From NCBI GenBank assembly GCA_965178125.1, contig OZ237745.1:310001-374000 (forward strand): a DNA stretch of 64,000 nt. The letters are read 5' to 3'. Numbering within the stretch: the stretch's first letter is position 1; the number at the start of each line of letters is the position of its first letter. Positions 23,733-36,229 of the stretch are shown piece after piece. The DNA is from Bilabrum cf. latius. Lineage: Eukaryota > Bigyra: Bicosoecida > Bigyra > Bicosoecida. Position numbers and translations under genes: made by a program. The notes below the pieces were generated by a model. It was not told the DNA's origin. It saw only the letters and a list, made by a program, of their open reading frames with translations, and did no database searches.

Positions 23733-26272
23733 ATGCACGGTGTTGCTGCAAGGCCACTGATATCAGCCTTCATCGCTTATTTGTGCTTAGCCTTCGTAGA
23801 AGCATCTCAGTCAATCCCAAAATTCTCATTGGAGTCTTGTAAACCTATATCTAGCGTTTCGGTTGCTAGCAAGTAGTCAGGAAGCAGCCCGTCCCATGCG
23901 GCCAGTTCGAGCCGACGCGCTGGGTTCAAGCGTGAACGGCAAGAGGACAATGCAAATAAATCGACAAAAGATGATGATTTACGTGATTTGTTGGGCGAAG
24001 CATAGGCCAGCGATGATGATATGGACTATGTCGGCGATTCAGACGAGGACGAGCAGGTATCCAGTCGGTCTGCAACTTTGAGCCGGCCTCAAGTGCAGCA
24101 TCGTAGGAGGCAGTAGGCTCACCAAGCAAAGCGGCGCAGAATAGAGCAATATGAAAGTATGTTTCCTATGGACAAAATTGCATCGTTGGTTGACGAGCCT
24201 GAATATAGGTACTTCGTGAATGACCGGGTTGTGATTGGCGGTGATGGGATCCCGATCGCTCGCACAGCGGCTACTTATGTGGCTGCTACTGAGTATGTCA
24301 AAGGCTGGATGACGGCTCATCATGAACAACCAATATCTCCAATACGCATTCTGTGCTCGCTGGTGCCTCTCGATATTGCATTTCCGTGGCGAGGCACTGC
24401 AGCGGCAGAGGTAGCTGGCCAGGCAGCCGGCCAGCCGGCAGCGACCAACCAATGGACATGCCAGTTGCGATGATGTTCCTGGCCGTGGCATTGACTCTGT
24501 CTCTCATCCGACCCCGGATACCTTTAGAATAACTGCAATCAAAGTAGTTCCTGGTGCGCATGAAAGACGATATCGTAGTGCAAGACTGGAATCGGTTCCA
24601 TCGAAACTTGTCTTTCGCCGGGAGGTTGCAGGAGGCTCCGGCACCCCTGCTGGCGGAGGAGCGCGCCACAATGAGGCTAGGGAGTGTGGGCAGTCCTCGC
24701 GAGCGGGTACTCATAGAATATCTATCAGGCATGCTAGATACAGTTTCAGAGTACTTTCGTGCGGCTACTTCGAGCCCAAAGAGCATCGCCGTTGATGAGA
24801 TGATGGTGATGGCGTACGGCCGAAATCGGGCATGTGTCATCATGCCGAACAAGCCCACATCGCATGGCTTTAAGCTATGGGCAGCTGCACGAAAAGACGG
24901 GTATGGGTACCATTTGGATCTAGCAACATCTGTTGCCGATGATACACGATAGTACAGGGGGAAGGCTGAGTACTCGTATAAGGTAGCAACCGGTAGCGGT
25001 GCCGCTGCCGGGTAGCTGACCCGGATGGACCTGCAAACAGCAGCTGTTGCGTCAAAGGCAATGGACAAAAACTTGAATGGGGGCCTTCTAGCGGTGGATA
25101 ACTACTTTAAATCGGCTCCACTGTGTGATTGGGCCACCAGCAAAGGCCTTCGGGTTGTTGGCACGCTTCGCCAAGGCAAAGTGAGCGGTGAGCTGTACCA
25201 CGCGATTGGCAAGCTGAACAGACGAACCCCAGGCGAACGCGGGCAGGCTGTGAAGCGCGCTCCTCCTGGGTCCAGCAAAGTCTCTTCATGTCATGTAATA
25301 GCTGATGATGTTTTTGATGCGAGTGAGCTTCCTGCGGGATCGCTGCTGGCCGAAGAGGACCTTGGCAGTCGGGGCCTGTTGAGCCCTGGCCAGACAGTAG
25401 CCTTTGACTCGCCAGTTGATTCAGCTTCTGGGATGCAAGTTTTTGGATACTGTGACCGCGCATCATTTCTTATGGCTTCTAACATTCCTACGAAGTACTT
25501 TGTTCGGTTGGTAAAGAAGCTACGGAAAGATGGTGGCGAACTGAGTGTGGTGAACGCGCCCCTCGTGTCCGTCCTCTACAACAAGTACATGGGGGGTGTG
25601 CATCTAGCTGACAAGTTCCGGACGCAACTTTCGCTAACAAATGCATTCCAGGGAAAGAATAGGGCATACTTAAGAGTGTGGGAAGGTTTAATGGAGCAAG
25701 TTATCGTCAATACGTACATCATCTGGGTCAACTTGGAGGCACGTCGACTGCTACGCCACGGACCCAGTCGTCGGCAAGCTGCTGGAGCTAGCAACGAATC
25801 CGTTCAGGAACAGGTTTAGCACATGGTGCTGCATCGACAAGCTCATGTTATGTTTGTGCAGCTGTTGTATGACGAATTGATGCGTCCTTACCGACATGCA
25901 CGTGCAGGAACTCGCGGTGCTGCAACCTCAGCTGGGATGCGTGCGGAGGCGACCCCCGGGAACCTTGGATGTAGAAAGCAGCACACGGTAGCTACGCTGC
26001 TGGGCTCGCTCCATTTGATTGGAAAGGAGTAGTTGCAAGCAGGACTGATTAAATTTCTCAGTAGCGGACGATCAAAGAACCGTCGAGTGGGGTGCAGCGC
26101 CAAGTGCAAGGACTCCAGATGCAGCAAGCGGCAGCATCATTAGTCAGTTTCTTCCTATAAAGTGTGTTCACGCTGCTGCAAGTTCATTTGTGGGGATTGT
26201 AAAGAATCTATGTATCATCTGGAAACAGGATTTGGCTGTGATGTGGATATAGTTGATATTAATGCCAAGTAA
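23733..26272 (+). pseudogene. Decayed piggyBac-like transposase
   Basis: Two in-phase blocks that use TAG as sense. Block 1 (frame 0, 23733-24473, TGA) contains an acidic region (DDDMDYVGDSDEDE) and basic KRRR typical of piggyBac N-termini. Block 2 (other frame) runs from a TAA at 24530-24532 to TAA 26270-26272. Block 2 has IAVDEMMVMAYGR (first catalytic Asp), GFKLWAAA, LLAVDNYF (second Asp), YNKYMGGVHLADKF, and a C-terminal Cys-rich finger (CSAKCKDSRC, CSRCCKFICGDC). Known: the family motif is GGVDxxD; here the first Asp is His. A frame change near 24440-24470, the TAA and this His all suggest an inactive copy. About eight TAGs fall inside conserved blocks, one in the finger. No convincing terminal repeats were found. 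The first 25 residues from 23733 read like a signal peptide, which is odd for a transposase. Confidence 0.75.
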
Positions 26273-26679
26273 ATGGATGCGCAAGAATCGGGTCACGAAG
26301 CACGTCATTCATGGCAGGTCCACATTCGATTCAATATCTTGTAAACCGTTCGGTAACTTTTTCGCGCTAAGACTTATATATAATATAACTACCAATTAAT
26401 TCAAAAAAGCTTGTTTATTTCTCAAGCATGCCTGCTTGGACAAACTTCTGCAGTATCAAAGTAGCCCTTCCTGAAAATCGAGCGTATGGTTTCATGACCA
26501 CCAAGTATACTATTCTCGCAAGCTCATCAATGAGTAACTCTCGCAATCGATAGTTAACTTATACAATTTTCAATATTTTGATATTATTTTAGGATTACTT
26601 GAATGGTACGCGAGAATCGGTAAGGTGAACTCATGGTACCGATATCGGCGATACCGGTCGGTCGGCCAAATCCGACCTT

Positions 26680-26874
26680 TCACGGCGCCGGGTACCCTCC
26701 TTGCACTGGCACGATCTTGTTTCCGTAGCTGTAATCGATCGGAGTCGTGTTGATATCGTAGACCCTCAAGTCGGCGAACCATCGGGTCTCGGAAGTGGGC
26801 AACGTGTAGTCGATCCGTGTTAGGGATTCGCCGTTAATGCACGGAATAAGCGCGATTGCCGCGAGAAGCGCCAT
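26680..26874 (-). CDS. Short secreted ORF, possibly a fragment
   Basis: ATG 26874 to TGA 26680-26682, 64 aa, starting with a plausible signal peptide (MALLAAIALIPCING). The mature part has DLRVYDIN and a Tyr/Gly-rich end. Spacing is vaguely like the N-terminal part of the MACPF proteins here (signal peptide, then Y-x-DL, then Pro-Gly). It could be a first exon, a truncated MACPF relic or chance. It lies beside the transposon remnant. Confidence 0.3.
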   Translation of the reverse strand: MALLAAIALIPCINGESLTRIDYTLPTSETRWFADLRVYDINTTPIDYSYGNKIVPVQGGYPAP

Positions 26875-27383
26875 CACAGATGCTCAACTCTTTTGACTCA
26901 AGCTTCGCGTTGCTATATGAATCTGTATCAGCGGCCGGCAGGCTTCATGATAGATGCGCGCTACTTTCCGACTTTAGGCGTAAGGTTCGTTCGTTCGATC
27001 GTTCGTTTGAGAACAATCACAAACTATAAGAGCTCCCCCGACACGTGTCACGGGTGATGCGCAGGACCACTCAAGGATCCTCGACTTATATCTTGAAGAG
27101 ATCGAGGAGGGCTGCAGCGAAGGCCAAACGGGCGCTCGTCAGGGCGGTTTGGGACGACTTTGCCAGCCCGGCTGTTGGGGCAGCCGGAAAAGAACAACCT
27201 CGCCACGGCGGTCGCCAATGTCAAGGCAGGGTTGGACCGGAACGGGCAGTAGGACGGGGTGCCGGCAGCGGGCACCGGAGGGAACGTGAACGCTGACGCT
27301 CCCCAGGGGCAGAAGGGTCCTCAGGATGGAGCTTTGGTGGTTTAGGCCATTGCAGCTGAAGTGTGATGCCTAGTAGGTCCTGG

Positions 27384-27445
27384 GCCTTCGTTCCAGATGT
27401 GGTTTTGCGGTAGCGTGCCATTTTGAGTTGAACACAATATATGGG
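27384..27445 (+). repeat. Third copy of the short interspersed repeat
   Basis: GGCCTTCGTTCCAGATGTG, then GGTAGCGTGC and GAGTTGAACACAA, matching the copies at 3388-3545 in the same orientation. Confidence 0.5.
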
Positions 27446-28054
27446 TCAGACTGGCCGGACGAGAGCGCACTACAGATACGACGAAGAGAGAGCGGAACAG
27501 CAACAGGAAGCCACAGATGTGGCACCTGCAGGTGTAGTGGCACATGCCGCAGCACTCGCAGCAGTCGTTGAACAGGCCGAATCTGAAGAAGCCGACCAGC
27601 AGCAGAGAGAAATGCCGGTTGCACTCAATCCGCAGAGCACAGCCCAAGGTGGAGCGGCAGCAGCTGCTGGTCCTGGTGTAGCACCTCCTCAAGAGATCGA
27701 GCCAAAGGATCTAGTAGGTCCAGCTGCACCACAACCTCACCACAGCGGGGTATATGTGTTGCTGGATCATCCTGCCGATCAAAAAAGGTCAGAGTGCTCC
27801 ACCTCGCTCTCTTGTCGCATACGGCTGTCGCGCCGCATCCGACTTTTCTGTATCTGCCGATCCTTCCGATGACGGCATTCGGATAGGGGATTGTAGCCTC
27901 TTCTAGACTACCCTCCATCCTATCCCGAACCCCTCCGGGCCCCACCGCCCCCTGTCCACATTCCTGCCCTGTCTGCGCCTCCCGCTTCATCCACCCCGTC
28001 CACTTTGTCCACTTTTCCTCTATTTTCCCCACCCGGCTTCTCCTTCACCTCAGT

Positions 28055-28145
28055 CACGCCACACGACTTGTCGATTCGCCCGAGCGCTGTGCCCAGCGCG
28101 CGACCTAAGACTTAGAGGTGGAAGCCCCTCACACACAAGAGATTC
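28055..28145 (-). repeat. Dispersed inverted repeat, arm 1
   Basis: The reverse complement of this stretch matches 39853-39945 at most positions, including GTGTGAGGGGCTTCCAC, GGTCGCGCGCTGGGCACAGCG and CGACAAGTCGTGTGGC. Both arms encode a related peptide in the same sense (VCEGLP-LRSRAGHSA-RQVVW). Weaker similarity continues for about 120 bp on the far side (CAGGGCAGGAA and GGGGCGGTGG-like blocks). Probably a copy of an unknown mobile element. Confidence 0.65.
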
Positions 28146-28529
28146 AGGTTGGACGAAGGTCCGGTGCGAGATCTCGAAGGCGGCGATTCTGAGCCCATTT
28201 AGACCCATGACTATGCTGTTACCCGGAGCTTTCCCGGAACGTTCTTGATCGACCGGAGCTTGAGGCATAATCTCGAATCAACTGCACCAAAGGGCAACCA
28301 CAATAAAACAGCGCAAGGAGATTGTGAATAGGATCGATTTCCAGTAGATTTGCATTGTGCATAATGTAGGTAAGAAGATGGTATGATTTCGATCTGCAAT
28401 TACTGGTAGTACTGCTCGATTTCTGGAGCACTCAGTATCTCCGCAACTAGCTATGAGCAGCCCATGTATGCGATTGATACTGTGATTATTTTTCGCAGAC
28501 CACCCGGATATCGTATGATGATAGTAGTT

Positions 28530-31500
28530 GGAAGCCATCTGAGCTCCCACTGCAAGGCTTCTGGCCGTAGATGTGGGCAATGCTGCGTCTTGCAGTTCTG
28601 CGAAAGCTCCGCGCACCGGCAGCTACCTTGGTTTCGACAGTGTTTCCCGTCATTATCTTCCTGGGGATATCCGCGTCCATGAATTTTTAGTTTCCAGAGT
28701 AGACTGAGGAAGAATCTGTCCCTTTGAGCACTGAATCGCACTGGGCTGCGGCCGCTGTAGCCCAAGCGGTTGGTTCAGCACTCAACAGGTCGGCAGCCGA
28801 CCAGAGTTTCAGGATCACCGACAGCGAAGCCATGCTGGCAGCCCTACATCCTCTAGTAGGAGTTTTTGACCAAACTGTTACCTCCGGCAGTACTCCTGTG
28901 GATCCAGGCATGCAGGGCATACTGTCCTCCAGCCTCTTCCCCGCCCTGCCCGCCGGCGCATCACTGGGTGCTCTCTCGAGGAATGTCGGTGGCATCGGCC
29001 AAGACTTTGAGAGGGCATTCAACCAGTCTTTACAGCTGCAGCAAGCAGGCCAGGACTCCCTACCGTTTGGCTCTCTCTCTTCGCCCCCCTACAAGTGGCC
29101 CGGACCCGATGGCTCCCCCATCGTGCTGGTCGCACCCATGACAGACAGGAAGGACATCGCGCGACTCGCGCCGGGGTCCGCAGCGACGCATCCAGATCCA
29201 GACGGGTATCAGCCTTCATCAGCTGCAAGCGGGTCAGGCGATGCAGGAAGCTCCCTCAGTGATGCTCAGCTTGCCGCACTGCAGGCAGCCTCGAGGAGAT
29301 GTGCTGCCACCGTGGCACAGGCACTGGGTGCCAGTGTGGATCGCGCGAGAGCAAGCCGGGATGCGGCTCTCGAGTAGTGCCAGCAAGCGATGGCTACGGG
29401 TGGTGCTGCTCCAAGTGGCGAATGCTCGGCAGTCTTTCGGTCTCAGCCACTGCCCCGCGGCCCAGACACGGTCGTTCTTGTGGGTAGCCTACCTGCGGCC
29501 CGTGACATGGCAGAAGGACTCAAGACCATTCGAGGCAGACTGCTGAGAGAAGGCGCTGTGCTGACCATTGTAGGAGTGGGTCCTTGCAGCGGCGGGGCAC
29601 TGCTTGCTGGCCCGTCTTCCGTGGGCAACCTAAGCTTGGTTGTCAACGCGTCGGTCGACACTGACAGCCTGCCAACTGGGGGCCAATGCCCCAATTCAAT
29701 TCGGGAGAGTGCTGGATCAGGTATTAGCTCCAGTGACGACGAATATATGCGAGTGGAGAGTGCCTGCTGGCCAACTAGTCCCGAGGCAGCCGCAGATCTT
29801 GCTCTAGCAAAACATGCCGGTATGTCGCCTGCAGAGGCTGATTCCATGCGATACGCTACCAGTATGGCTTGGAATGCTATCGGTGGGAACGATACACACG
29901 CACTTGTAAACACCACGCGAGCAGTGCACTCGCTGTGCTCAGGAAACAGCAGCGCGTGGAGCCAGCAGAAGGCAGACATCTGCAGCTCGTTGGTGCAGAG
30001 CCTTGCGTCACAGGAGACCGGGCATGCATCCACCTCTGACGGTATCCAGCAGAGCACAGCGGCAGCCCCCATGCTACCCATCCGTCTGTATATCAACGAG
30101 TCCTTTGGGTATTCGCTTGATCTGACGAGCATCGCCGACCGGCCAGACGCGCGGCTGCCTGAGCTAGACTGGAAGCAGCAGCAAGGAACACGGCAGTTTG
30201 CTGCTTCATACACGACCGGGGCCTTGCAGGTCCTTCAATGGATCGGCAGTGAGCATTTCCGAGCAATAACTCGTTGGGTCACTGCTGGCAGTGGTGGAGA
30301 TGCAAGTGCCAGGGCACAGCGACTGTTTGATGCTGTGCAGCCACACAAGGTCATGGACGGCCTTGATGGGGCAAGTTCGATCGGCTTTGTTCGGATGCCA
30401 TCTGTAATGCAAGGATCTGGCGGATCCAAAGACCTGTACGAGCCTCCACAATCGATGGAGATATCTCTAGGACTACCCTTTGCCTTTGCGATTTAGGCCT
30501 TCCTTGTGTCCCTGATCATAAGCCTCGCGAAAGAGGCAAGCGAGGGGCACCGTGATCACTTAGCAGTGTTGGGGCTATCATCGTCTGCGTATCACTTTAG
30601 CTGGCTGGTTGTCAGTCTCTTGCATGGGCTGCTCCCGGCTGCGCTCTGTGCAGGAGGTGCCATGCTGACCAACGTTGTGGGCGGAGCCGGTTTCTTCCTT
30701 ATTTTCGTGCTGTTCGCGTGCTTCGTGTTCGCCGGGTTGGCATTCAACGCCTTCCTGATCACGGCACTGCAGAAGACGGCAAACCCACAGGCAGTCGGCC
30801 CGGCACTTGGCCTGCTGCCAATCTTCTTCATCGGGGTGTGGGCCGCCATCGTGCAGCTGACTGATGGCCCCGTTGCGAGAACGATCGTGTCCGTGCTGCT
30901 TCCCTATGGCGGGGTCTTCTCGGGCATGTACATTTTCGTGATCATTCCCGAGTCCGAGGGCGGAAGAGCACCCACCTGGGGGGATTTCTGGAGCTACGAT
31001 GAAGGCGAGACTCTGCTGGGATATGCCGTGGTGAGCATGCTCGCCAGCGGGGTGTTGTATACGGCTGGGTCGCTCATTATCAGCCACTTCTGGTACGTGG
31101 CCAATGTATCCCCGGAGGTGAATACCGCCAGCAGCGCCTCGTCTGATGGTGGTGCCACCGGTAAGGCCCTGCTTGGCCGCGACGACGCGCTGTTTGAAGC
31201 TGTACCGCGCTCTCAAGACAAAGACTGCTTGCGGGTGAAAGGACTGTCGAAGGCCTACAGCGCGGGCGGAACACCATGGGTGCTCTCTAGCGCAGCAAAT
31301 GGAGCGGCTCGAGCCATCGGATCCAGCGCCCAATTTGGATCCATGAGCGAGCAGCACCTGAGCCAGGCGCAGCGCGATGCCCTGAAGCGATTTTGCGACG
31401 GAACAGTGACCGATGCAGAGGTGAGGCAGTTCAATGATGCGCTGCATGCGTCTCAGCTGGGACTCGGGGACTGCTTTGGCGAATACTCGAACCGGAAGCT

Positions 31501-34500
31501 CGCCGTGGCTGGTGTGGATTTACAGCTGCGACGCGGCGAGATCACTGCACTGCTGGGGCACAACGGGAGCGGCAAGACCACCACATAGAAGATCATCACA
31601 GGCCAGCTGCCTCCCACTGCAGGTGAGATCAGCTATTTTGGCGTGCGCATGTCTGCATAGAATGCTAGTCAGATCCGAAGGGAGCTCGGCGTGTGTCCTC
31701 AGCAAAACGTGGTGTTCGACGAGATGACCGCAGCTGAGCACCTGCAGTTCATTGCCGAGATCAAGGGGCCCGAATGGGTCGTACGGGCAGACCCGAAGGT
31801 GAAACAAGCGCAGAAGGCCGTCCGAGAAGGCACGGCGGGACACTCCACCGGTGGAGAGAATGCTCATCAGGCCCTGCAAAAGGCCATCCAAGAGGCCCTG
31901 GAGAAAGAAATCGAGCACAGGCTGCACCAAGTCACCTTATCAGATCGTGATGACGGCTACACGAAGCTGGTGGGCACTTTTAGCGGCGGGATGAAACGGA
32001 AGCTGTGCATCGCCATGGCGCTGCTCGGTGGTCCCGAGGTGCTGACCATCGATGAGGGCACGAGCGGAGTGGATCCTGCCAGCAAGCGCAAGCTGTGGGA
32101 CCTGCTGCTTCGCGAGAAGCATGGCCGCGTGGTGTTGATCACCACGCATGCCATGGATGAGGCGGAGCAGATCAGCAACCGTGTGACGATCATGAGACGC
32201 GGTAGGCTGTTTGCGGAGGGTAAGCCGTTGTTCCTTCGCGTGAACCCCAAGTTCTCCGAGGGCTTCACGCTGTCTGTGAGACTGCCTAAGCTGGACGGTG
32301 CCGGCAAGGTGGGAGGACCTGGCGAGAGGCACGCAGGCGCTGCAACTAGCCGTGACAGCGCGGTGGGTGCCCGATTTAAGAATGTGGACGAGTTGTCAAG
32401 CATGGGCTGGTCGTAGTTAGACCGTGCTGTCCGAAGAGCGCTGCCATCGGCACGTCCTGTAGAGCGTTCGAAGTCGGGTGCTACTGCGTCTATGTCCTCT
32501 TAGAAGGGCTCTTCTAGAGACTACGTGCTTCCTTTCGAGGACAAAGCTGAATTCCCGGCTCTGTTCAGCATGCTGGAGAAGTCGATTCAGACCTCAAGTG
32601 GAGGAACTTCTTCGTCCAGCCTCACCTGCATTGATGGGTCGAACGAACTGGTGCTTCCCGCAGGCACTGACCTGCGCCTGCAGCACACCACCCTGGAGCA
32701 AGTATTCGTTCGAGTCTCGGAGATGTCAGAGGTGCCACACATCAACGATGACGGTGGCAAAGGTGATGCGGCACATCGGGGTACATATACAGCGAGCCGG
32801 TCTGCCAATGGTATTGCACCAGCCCCACCATCCGGCTCAATGACAGAGTCCCAGGTTGCACCCTCTTCCCTGGACCAGCCAAACCACGGCTTCGACAGCA
32901 AGCCAGCAGCTGGCTGGAGCAAAGAGCAGCATGAGGTCGTTGAACAGGCAGGCATGAGCTCATCAGGCGACAGCCACTCACCAGTGCTCAGGCACATCAA
33001 GGCCAACCTGAATCGAACCAGGCAGTACCAGGCGATGCTGTACATCAGGTACCTGAAGTACACGACTCAGTTCGAGCTGATGTTTTGGATCGTGCTGTTC
33101 CCATCGCTGATGCTGATAAGTGGGATTCTCATGATGTGGCTGCTCAACAGCCCCGGCCAAGAGCCAACGACGATCACCATCGACCCGTTCTAGGCACATG
33201 GCGGCGCTGGGTCTGGTGTGCTGCTGGCTCCAGTGGGGACAAGTCTAGGACAGCAGAGCGAGCTGTCATTGGACACCACCAGGGATCTGGTCGCGTGGTA
33301 CAGCCAGTCGGGACAGCCAACGGAGGAGGGCCTGCTTGGGAACGTCTCTGCAAGTGGCTTGGAGGAGCTGCAGCGCTATGCACGCGGAGCTGAGTCTGCG
33401 GCAATCGACCCTTTGCTTCTCCGGCCCGAAGAAGGGCTTGCCCCATTCTCCGCCATGCTCTCGGCATGCGGGCTACTCGGGCTGACTGGCCGGGGAGTCG
33501 GGACTGGAGACACGTCTACTTTCGCTGCATCGGCTGCAGGAATCGGTTTGCCCTCCTGGGGCTGCCAGGCCCTGGCCCTGCAGCTGTCGCTTGCCGGCGA
33601 GTGGAATGATGTGACGACCCCGGCTGCAAATGTCACTGCAAGAGGAGCGTCTGCGGGCAGCTGGCTCCAGGTGATCAACCAGGACACCGTGGATGAGACA
33701 GGCACTCAGCAGCAGCCCATGCTGGCGATGGTCCCAAGCGCCGACAAGGTACTGCTGAATTCTGCAATCCGATTCACGTTGAGCTCACCTCTGCGCCCAG
33801 GCAACCTGACAGAGGACAACGCTTCCCAGCTGCAGCCGTTCGGCCTGAGCCTCGATGCACCCGCGAGGCTCGGTACAGGCATCATGTGGGACGGCAACAG
33901 CTCTGATATAAATGTTTGGGATCGCCAGCGCGCACTTGCCTTCAACGCATCTTTGCCATTCGTTCTGTTTGCTGCAGTGCTTGCCGAACACCACGCGGCG
34001 GTATCGATTGCGCTGGGTGCGTTTCAGCAGCACGGGATGCGGCTGGAGATCGCCCAGGAGGAGCAGGTGTTCGACTTAAGCTCGCTTCAGAGCTTCGTCA
34101 TCCCGCTTCTGATCGGCGGCGCTTTCACGAGTCTGCTGCAATCGGGCGCGTTTTTGCTTGTAGCAGACCAGGAGAAAGGGATCATTCAGAAACTGAAGTC
34201 ACTCGGGCTGGACGGCACGTCGTATTGGACAGGCCTTTACCTCGGCGACTTGCTGCAAACCCTCCCAGCCATAGTTGTGCTGGTCATTAGCATTCTCGCA
34301 TTTGACCTCAGTGTGCTTGGCGGGCCCAAGCTGCTTGGCTTGGTGGTGCTGCTGGTGCTTTACAGCATCTCTGTGTCATCCCTTTTCTACCTCATGGTGA
34401 CCTTCATCCCGAAGCAAGAGATTGCGGGTGGAGTCATCCCGATCGTGAATCTCGTGTTCGGGCTGGGTCTCTTCTCTGCGTTCCAGCTGCTCGCTGGTGA

Positions 34501-36229
34501 AGATGCTGATACTGAGCTGCTTGACACGATCGCCGATTCTCTGCTGTGGATGCCGATATTCGGATTTTACCGCGGTGTGGAGGTGCTGGTGTCTTTGGAC
34601 GACTCCGTGCGATCGCTTGGTACCTTGGACCCGACAGTGGCGCATGTGTTCCGTTGGGACATTGGTCTTGCCAAGGTGATCGTTGGTCAGATATGCGCGG
34701 CACTGGCTTGTGCCTTGGCATTGGTGGTCGTGTGGAACTGGGAGATGATCCATGCCTCCAACGATCGCTCGCGGGTTGCTGAGGTGGTCAACTGGGTGAG
34801 AACTGCCGGCGACAAGCAACAAGAGGCTGCGGAGAGCTCGGCAGCGATCGAGCGAATCAAGAAGGACAAGGGAACCATTGCAATCCAAGACGCCTGGCGG
34901 GTTGTGCAGTCAGGCGAGGAGTCCGCCCATGACGAGTCCACCTCGACAAGGCCTGCAGCTGGGGCCGCCCGTGACTCGAACGGAATCCAAGGTCCGCAGT
35001 TGGGGTCGCACGACAAGGTGATTTTGCAGGGATGCAACCTAGCGGTAAAGCGAGGAGAAGCTGTCAGCGTGGTGGGGCCTTCTGGTGCAGGCAAGACCAC
35101 CATGATCAACCTGCTCAGCGGCTAGGGACACCCGCAAGCAGGCGAGGCCTGGATCGATGGGGCGCCCGTGGGGTCGGAGTCCAACCGCGGCAGCCTCGGG
35201 ATGTGCCCGCAGGACGATCCATTGTACAACACGGTGACTCCTCGCCAGCACTTCCACATCTTTGCCATGATCAAGGGGATGCCCACTGAGGAGGTGGAGG
35301 CAACAATCGAGGCCCTTGCCAAGCCCATCGATCTAGAGCAGCACCTGGACACTCCCGCAGATCAGCTGTCCGGGGGCAACAAGAGGAAGCTGGGCCTGGC
35401 GTCGGCGTTATTTGGCCTACCGCCGGCGATCGTGGCCGACGAGGTGTCGACAGGGGTGGATCCAGGAGCGCGCAGGGGCATCTGGGGGCTGATCGCTCGG
35501 TGCAGGCAGGGCTCCAGCATGGTGTGGTCGACCCACTCCATGGAGGAGGCTGAGGCCACGGGAGACCGCGTGCTGATCATGGCCAAGGGGAAGACGCTGG
35601 CCCTTGATACCCCTCAGAGGCTGGTGCAAACGCTGGGTCGCGGCCTGCTTGTGGATGTGGAGGTAGCCGAGCAAACTGCGGCTAGCTCGGGCTAGTCGAC
35701 TGGTAGCTCGGGTGCAGCTGGCGCGGATGGTAGAGCTACAGATTCCCTAGGGGACGAATCCTTGTCGCAAGCGGAGAAGGGGCACGGTGCCGTGGCACTC
35801 GCAGGGCAGCCGGGGGGTGGTGGTCCTCGCACCGCCAACATGACGCAGCGTGTAGATGACGTTCTGTCCGAAATACGCAGGCGAGTCGAGCAGCTTACAC
35901 CACCACGGATGGAAGAGCATATGTCAAATGGGTCTGCGAGGGATGGCGCCGGGTCGAACGGCAGCCCTCCCAGCGGTGCGTCCTGGCAGGTTGAGGTGCT
36001 GGAGAGGACTGGCGGATCCCTGCGTCTGCTGATCCAGGGCAAGCATGCTCAACCGGATGGAGCGAGTGCATCAGGGCATGAACAGTCACTTTGCTCCGAT
36101 ACAATACCGCTCTCGGCGGCCTTTGATCTCTTGCTGCGGGTGCAGCAGAGCCAACCTGCCGTGACGCATTTCTCGATCGGACAGCCAACGCTTGAGCAGG
36201 TGTTCTTGCGGCTGGTCAAGGAGGAATGA
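28530..36229 (+). repeat. Inverted segmental duplication, copy 1 (ABCA gene)
   Basis: The whole ABCA coding region is repeated in inverted orientation at 48188-55880. The match begins about 40 bp before ATG 28571 (both copies share CCATCTGAGCTCCCACTGC) and stops at the TGA. Flanks then differ. Protein similarity is very high throughout, and the central 635-residue block has the same length in both. Confidence 0.9.
28571..36229 (+). CDS. Full-length ABCA-type ABC transporter 1
   Basis: Seen: a single frame from ATG 28571 to TGA 36227-36229, 2,552 aa, with 11 TAGs. The order is that of the ABCA family: N-terminal basic segment and TM helix (LRKLRAP, VFPVIIFLGIS), a 600-residue luminal loop, a TM bundle (about residues 670-840), NBD1, linker, second luminal loop with N-glycosylation sites, a second TM bundle (about 1840-2060) and NBD2. 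NBD1: Walker A GHNGSGKT (about 995), signature FSGGM (about 1136), Walker B region TIDEGTSGVDP with Gly where Pro is usual, switch TTHAMDEAE. NBD2: GPSGAGKT, signature LSGGN, VADEVSTGVDP, STHSMEEAE. Known: ABCA proteins flip lipids across membranes. Upstream codons back to an acceptor-like site at 28498 are conserved in both copies (SELPLQG), so the true start may lie in an earlier exon. Its 3' end faces MACPF C at 311 bp. Confidence 0.88.

Larger units (their letters stand above)
26273..28498. other. Repeat-rich region without a firm gene
   Basis: 26273-27000 is AT-rich and includes a possible short secreted ORF on the minus strand (26680-26874). GTTCGTTCGATCGTTCGTTTG near 26985 is a small palindromic run. 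27050-27900 is GC-rich with an Ala/Gln-rich plus ORF (27441-27872) that I do not recognise, plus a copy of the short interspersed repeat at 27384. 27900-28145 holds one arm of a dispersed inverted repeat. Intron-like sequence ending TTTTTCGCAG at 28498 leads into the ABCA gene. Confidence 0.4.

Noticed and set aside
26985-27010. GTTCGTTCGATCGTTCG run as a CRISPR or telomere-like array
   Set aside because: Only about 25 bp, no spacers or further units; a small palindromic simple repeat.
32478-33393. Alternative-frame ORFs within the ABCA genes
   Set aside because: Not conserved between the two copies in sequence or length, while the transporter frame is.
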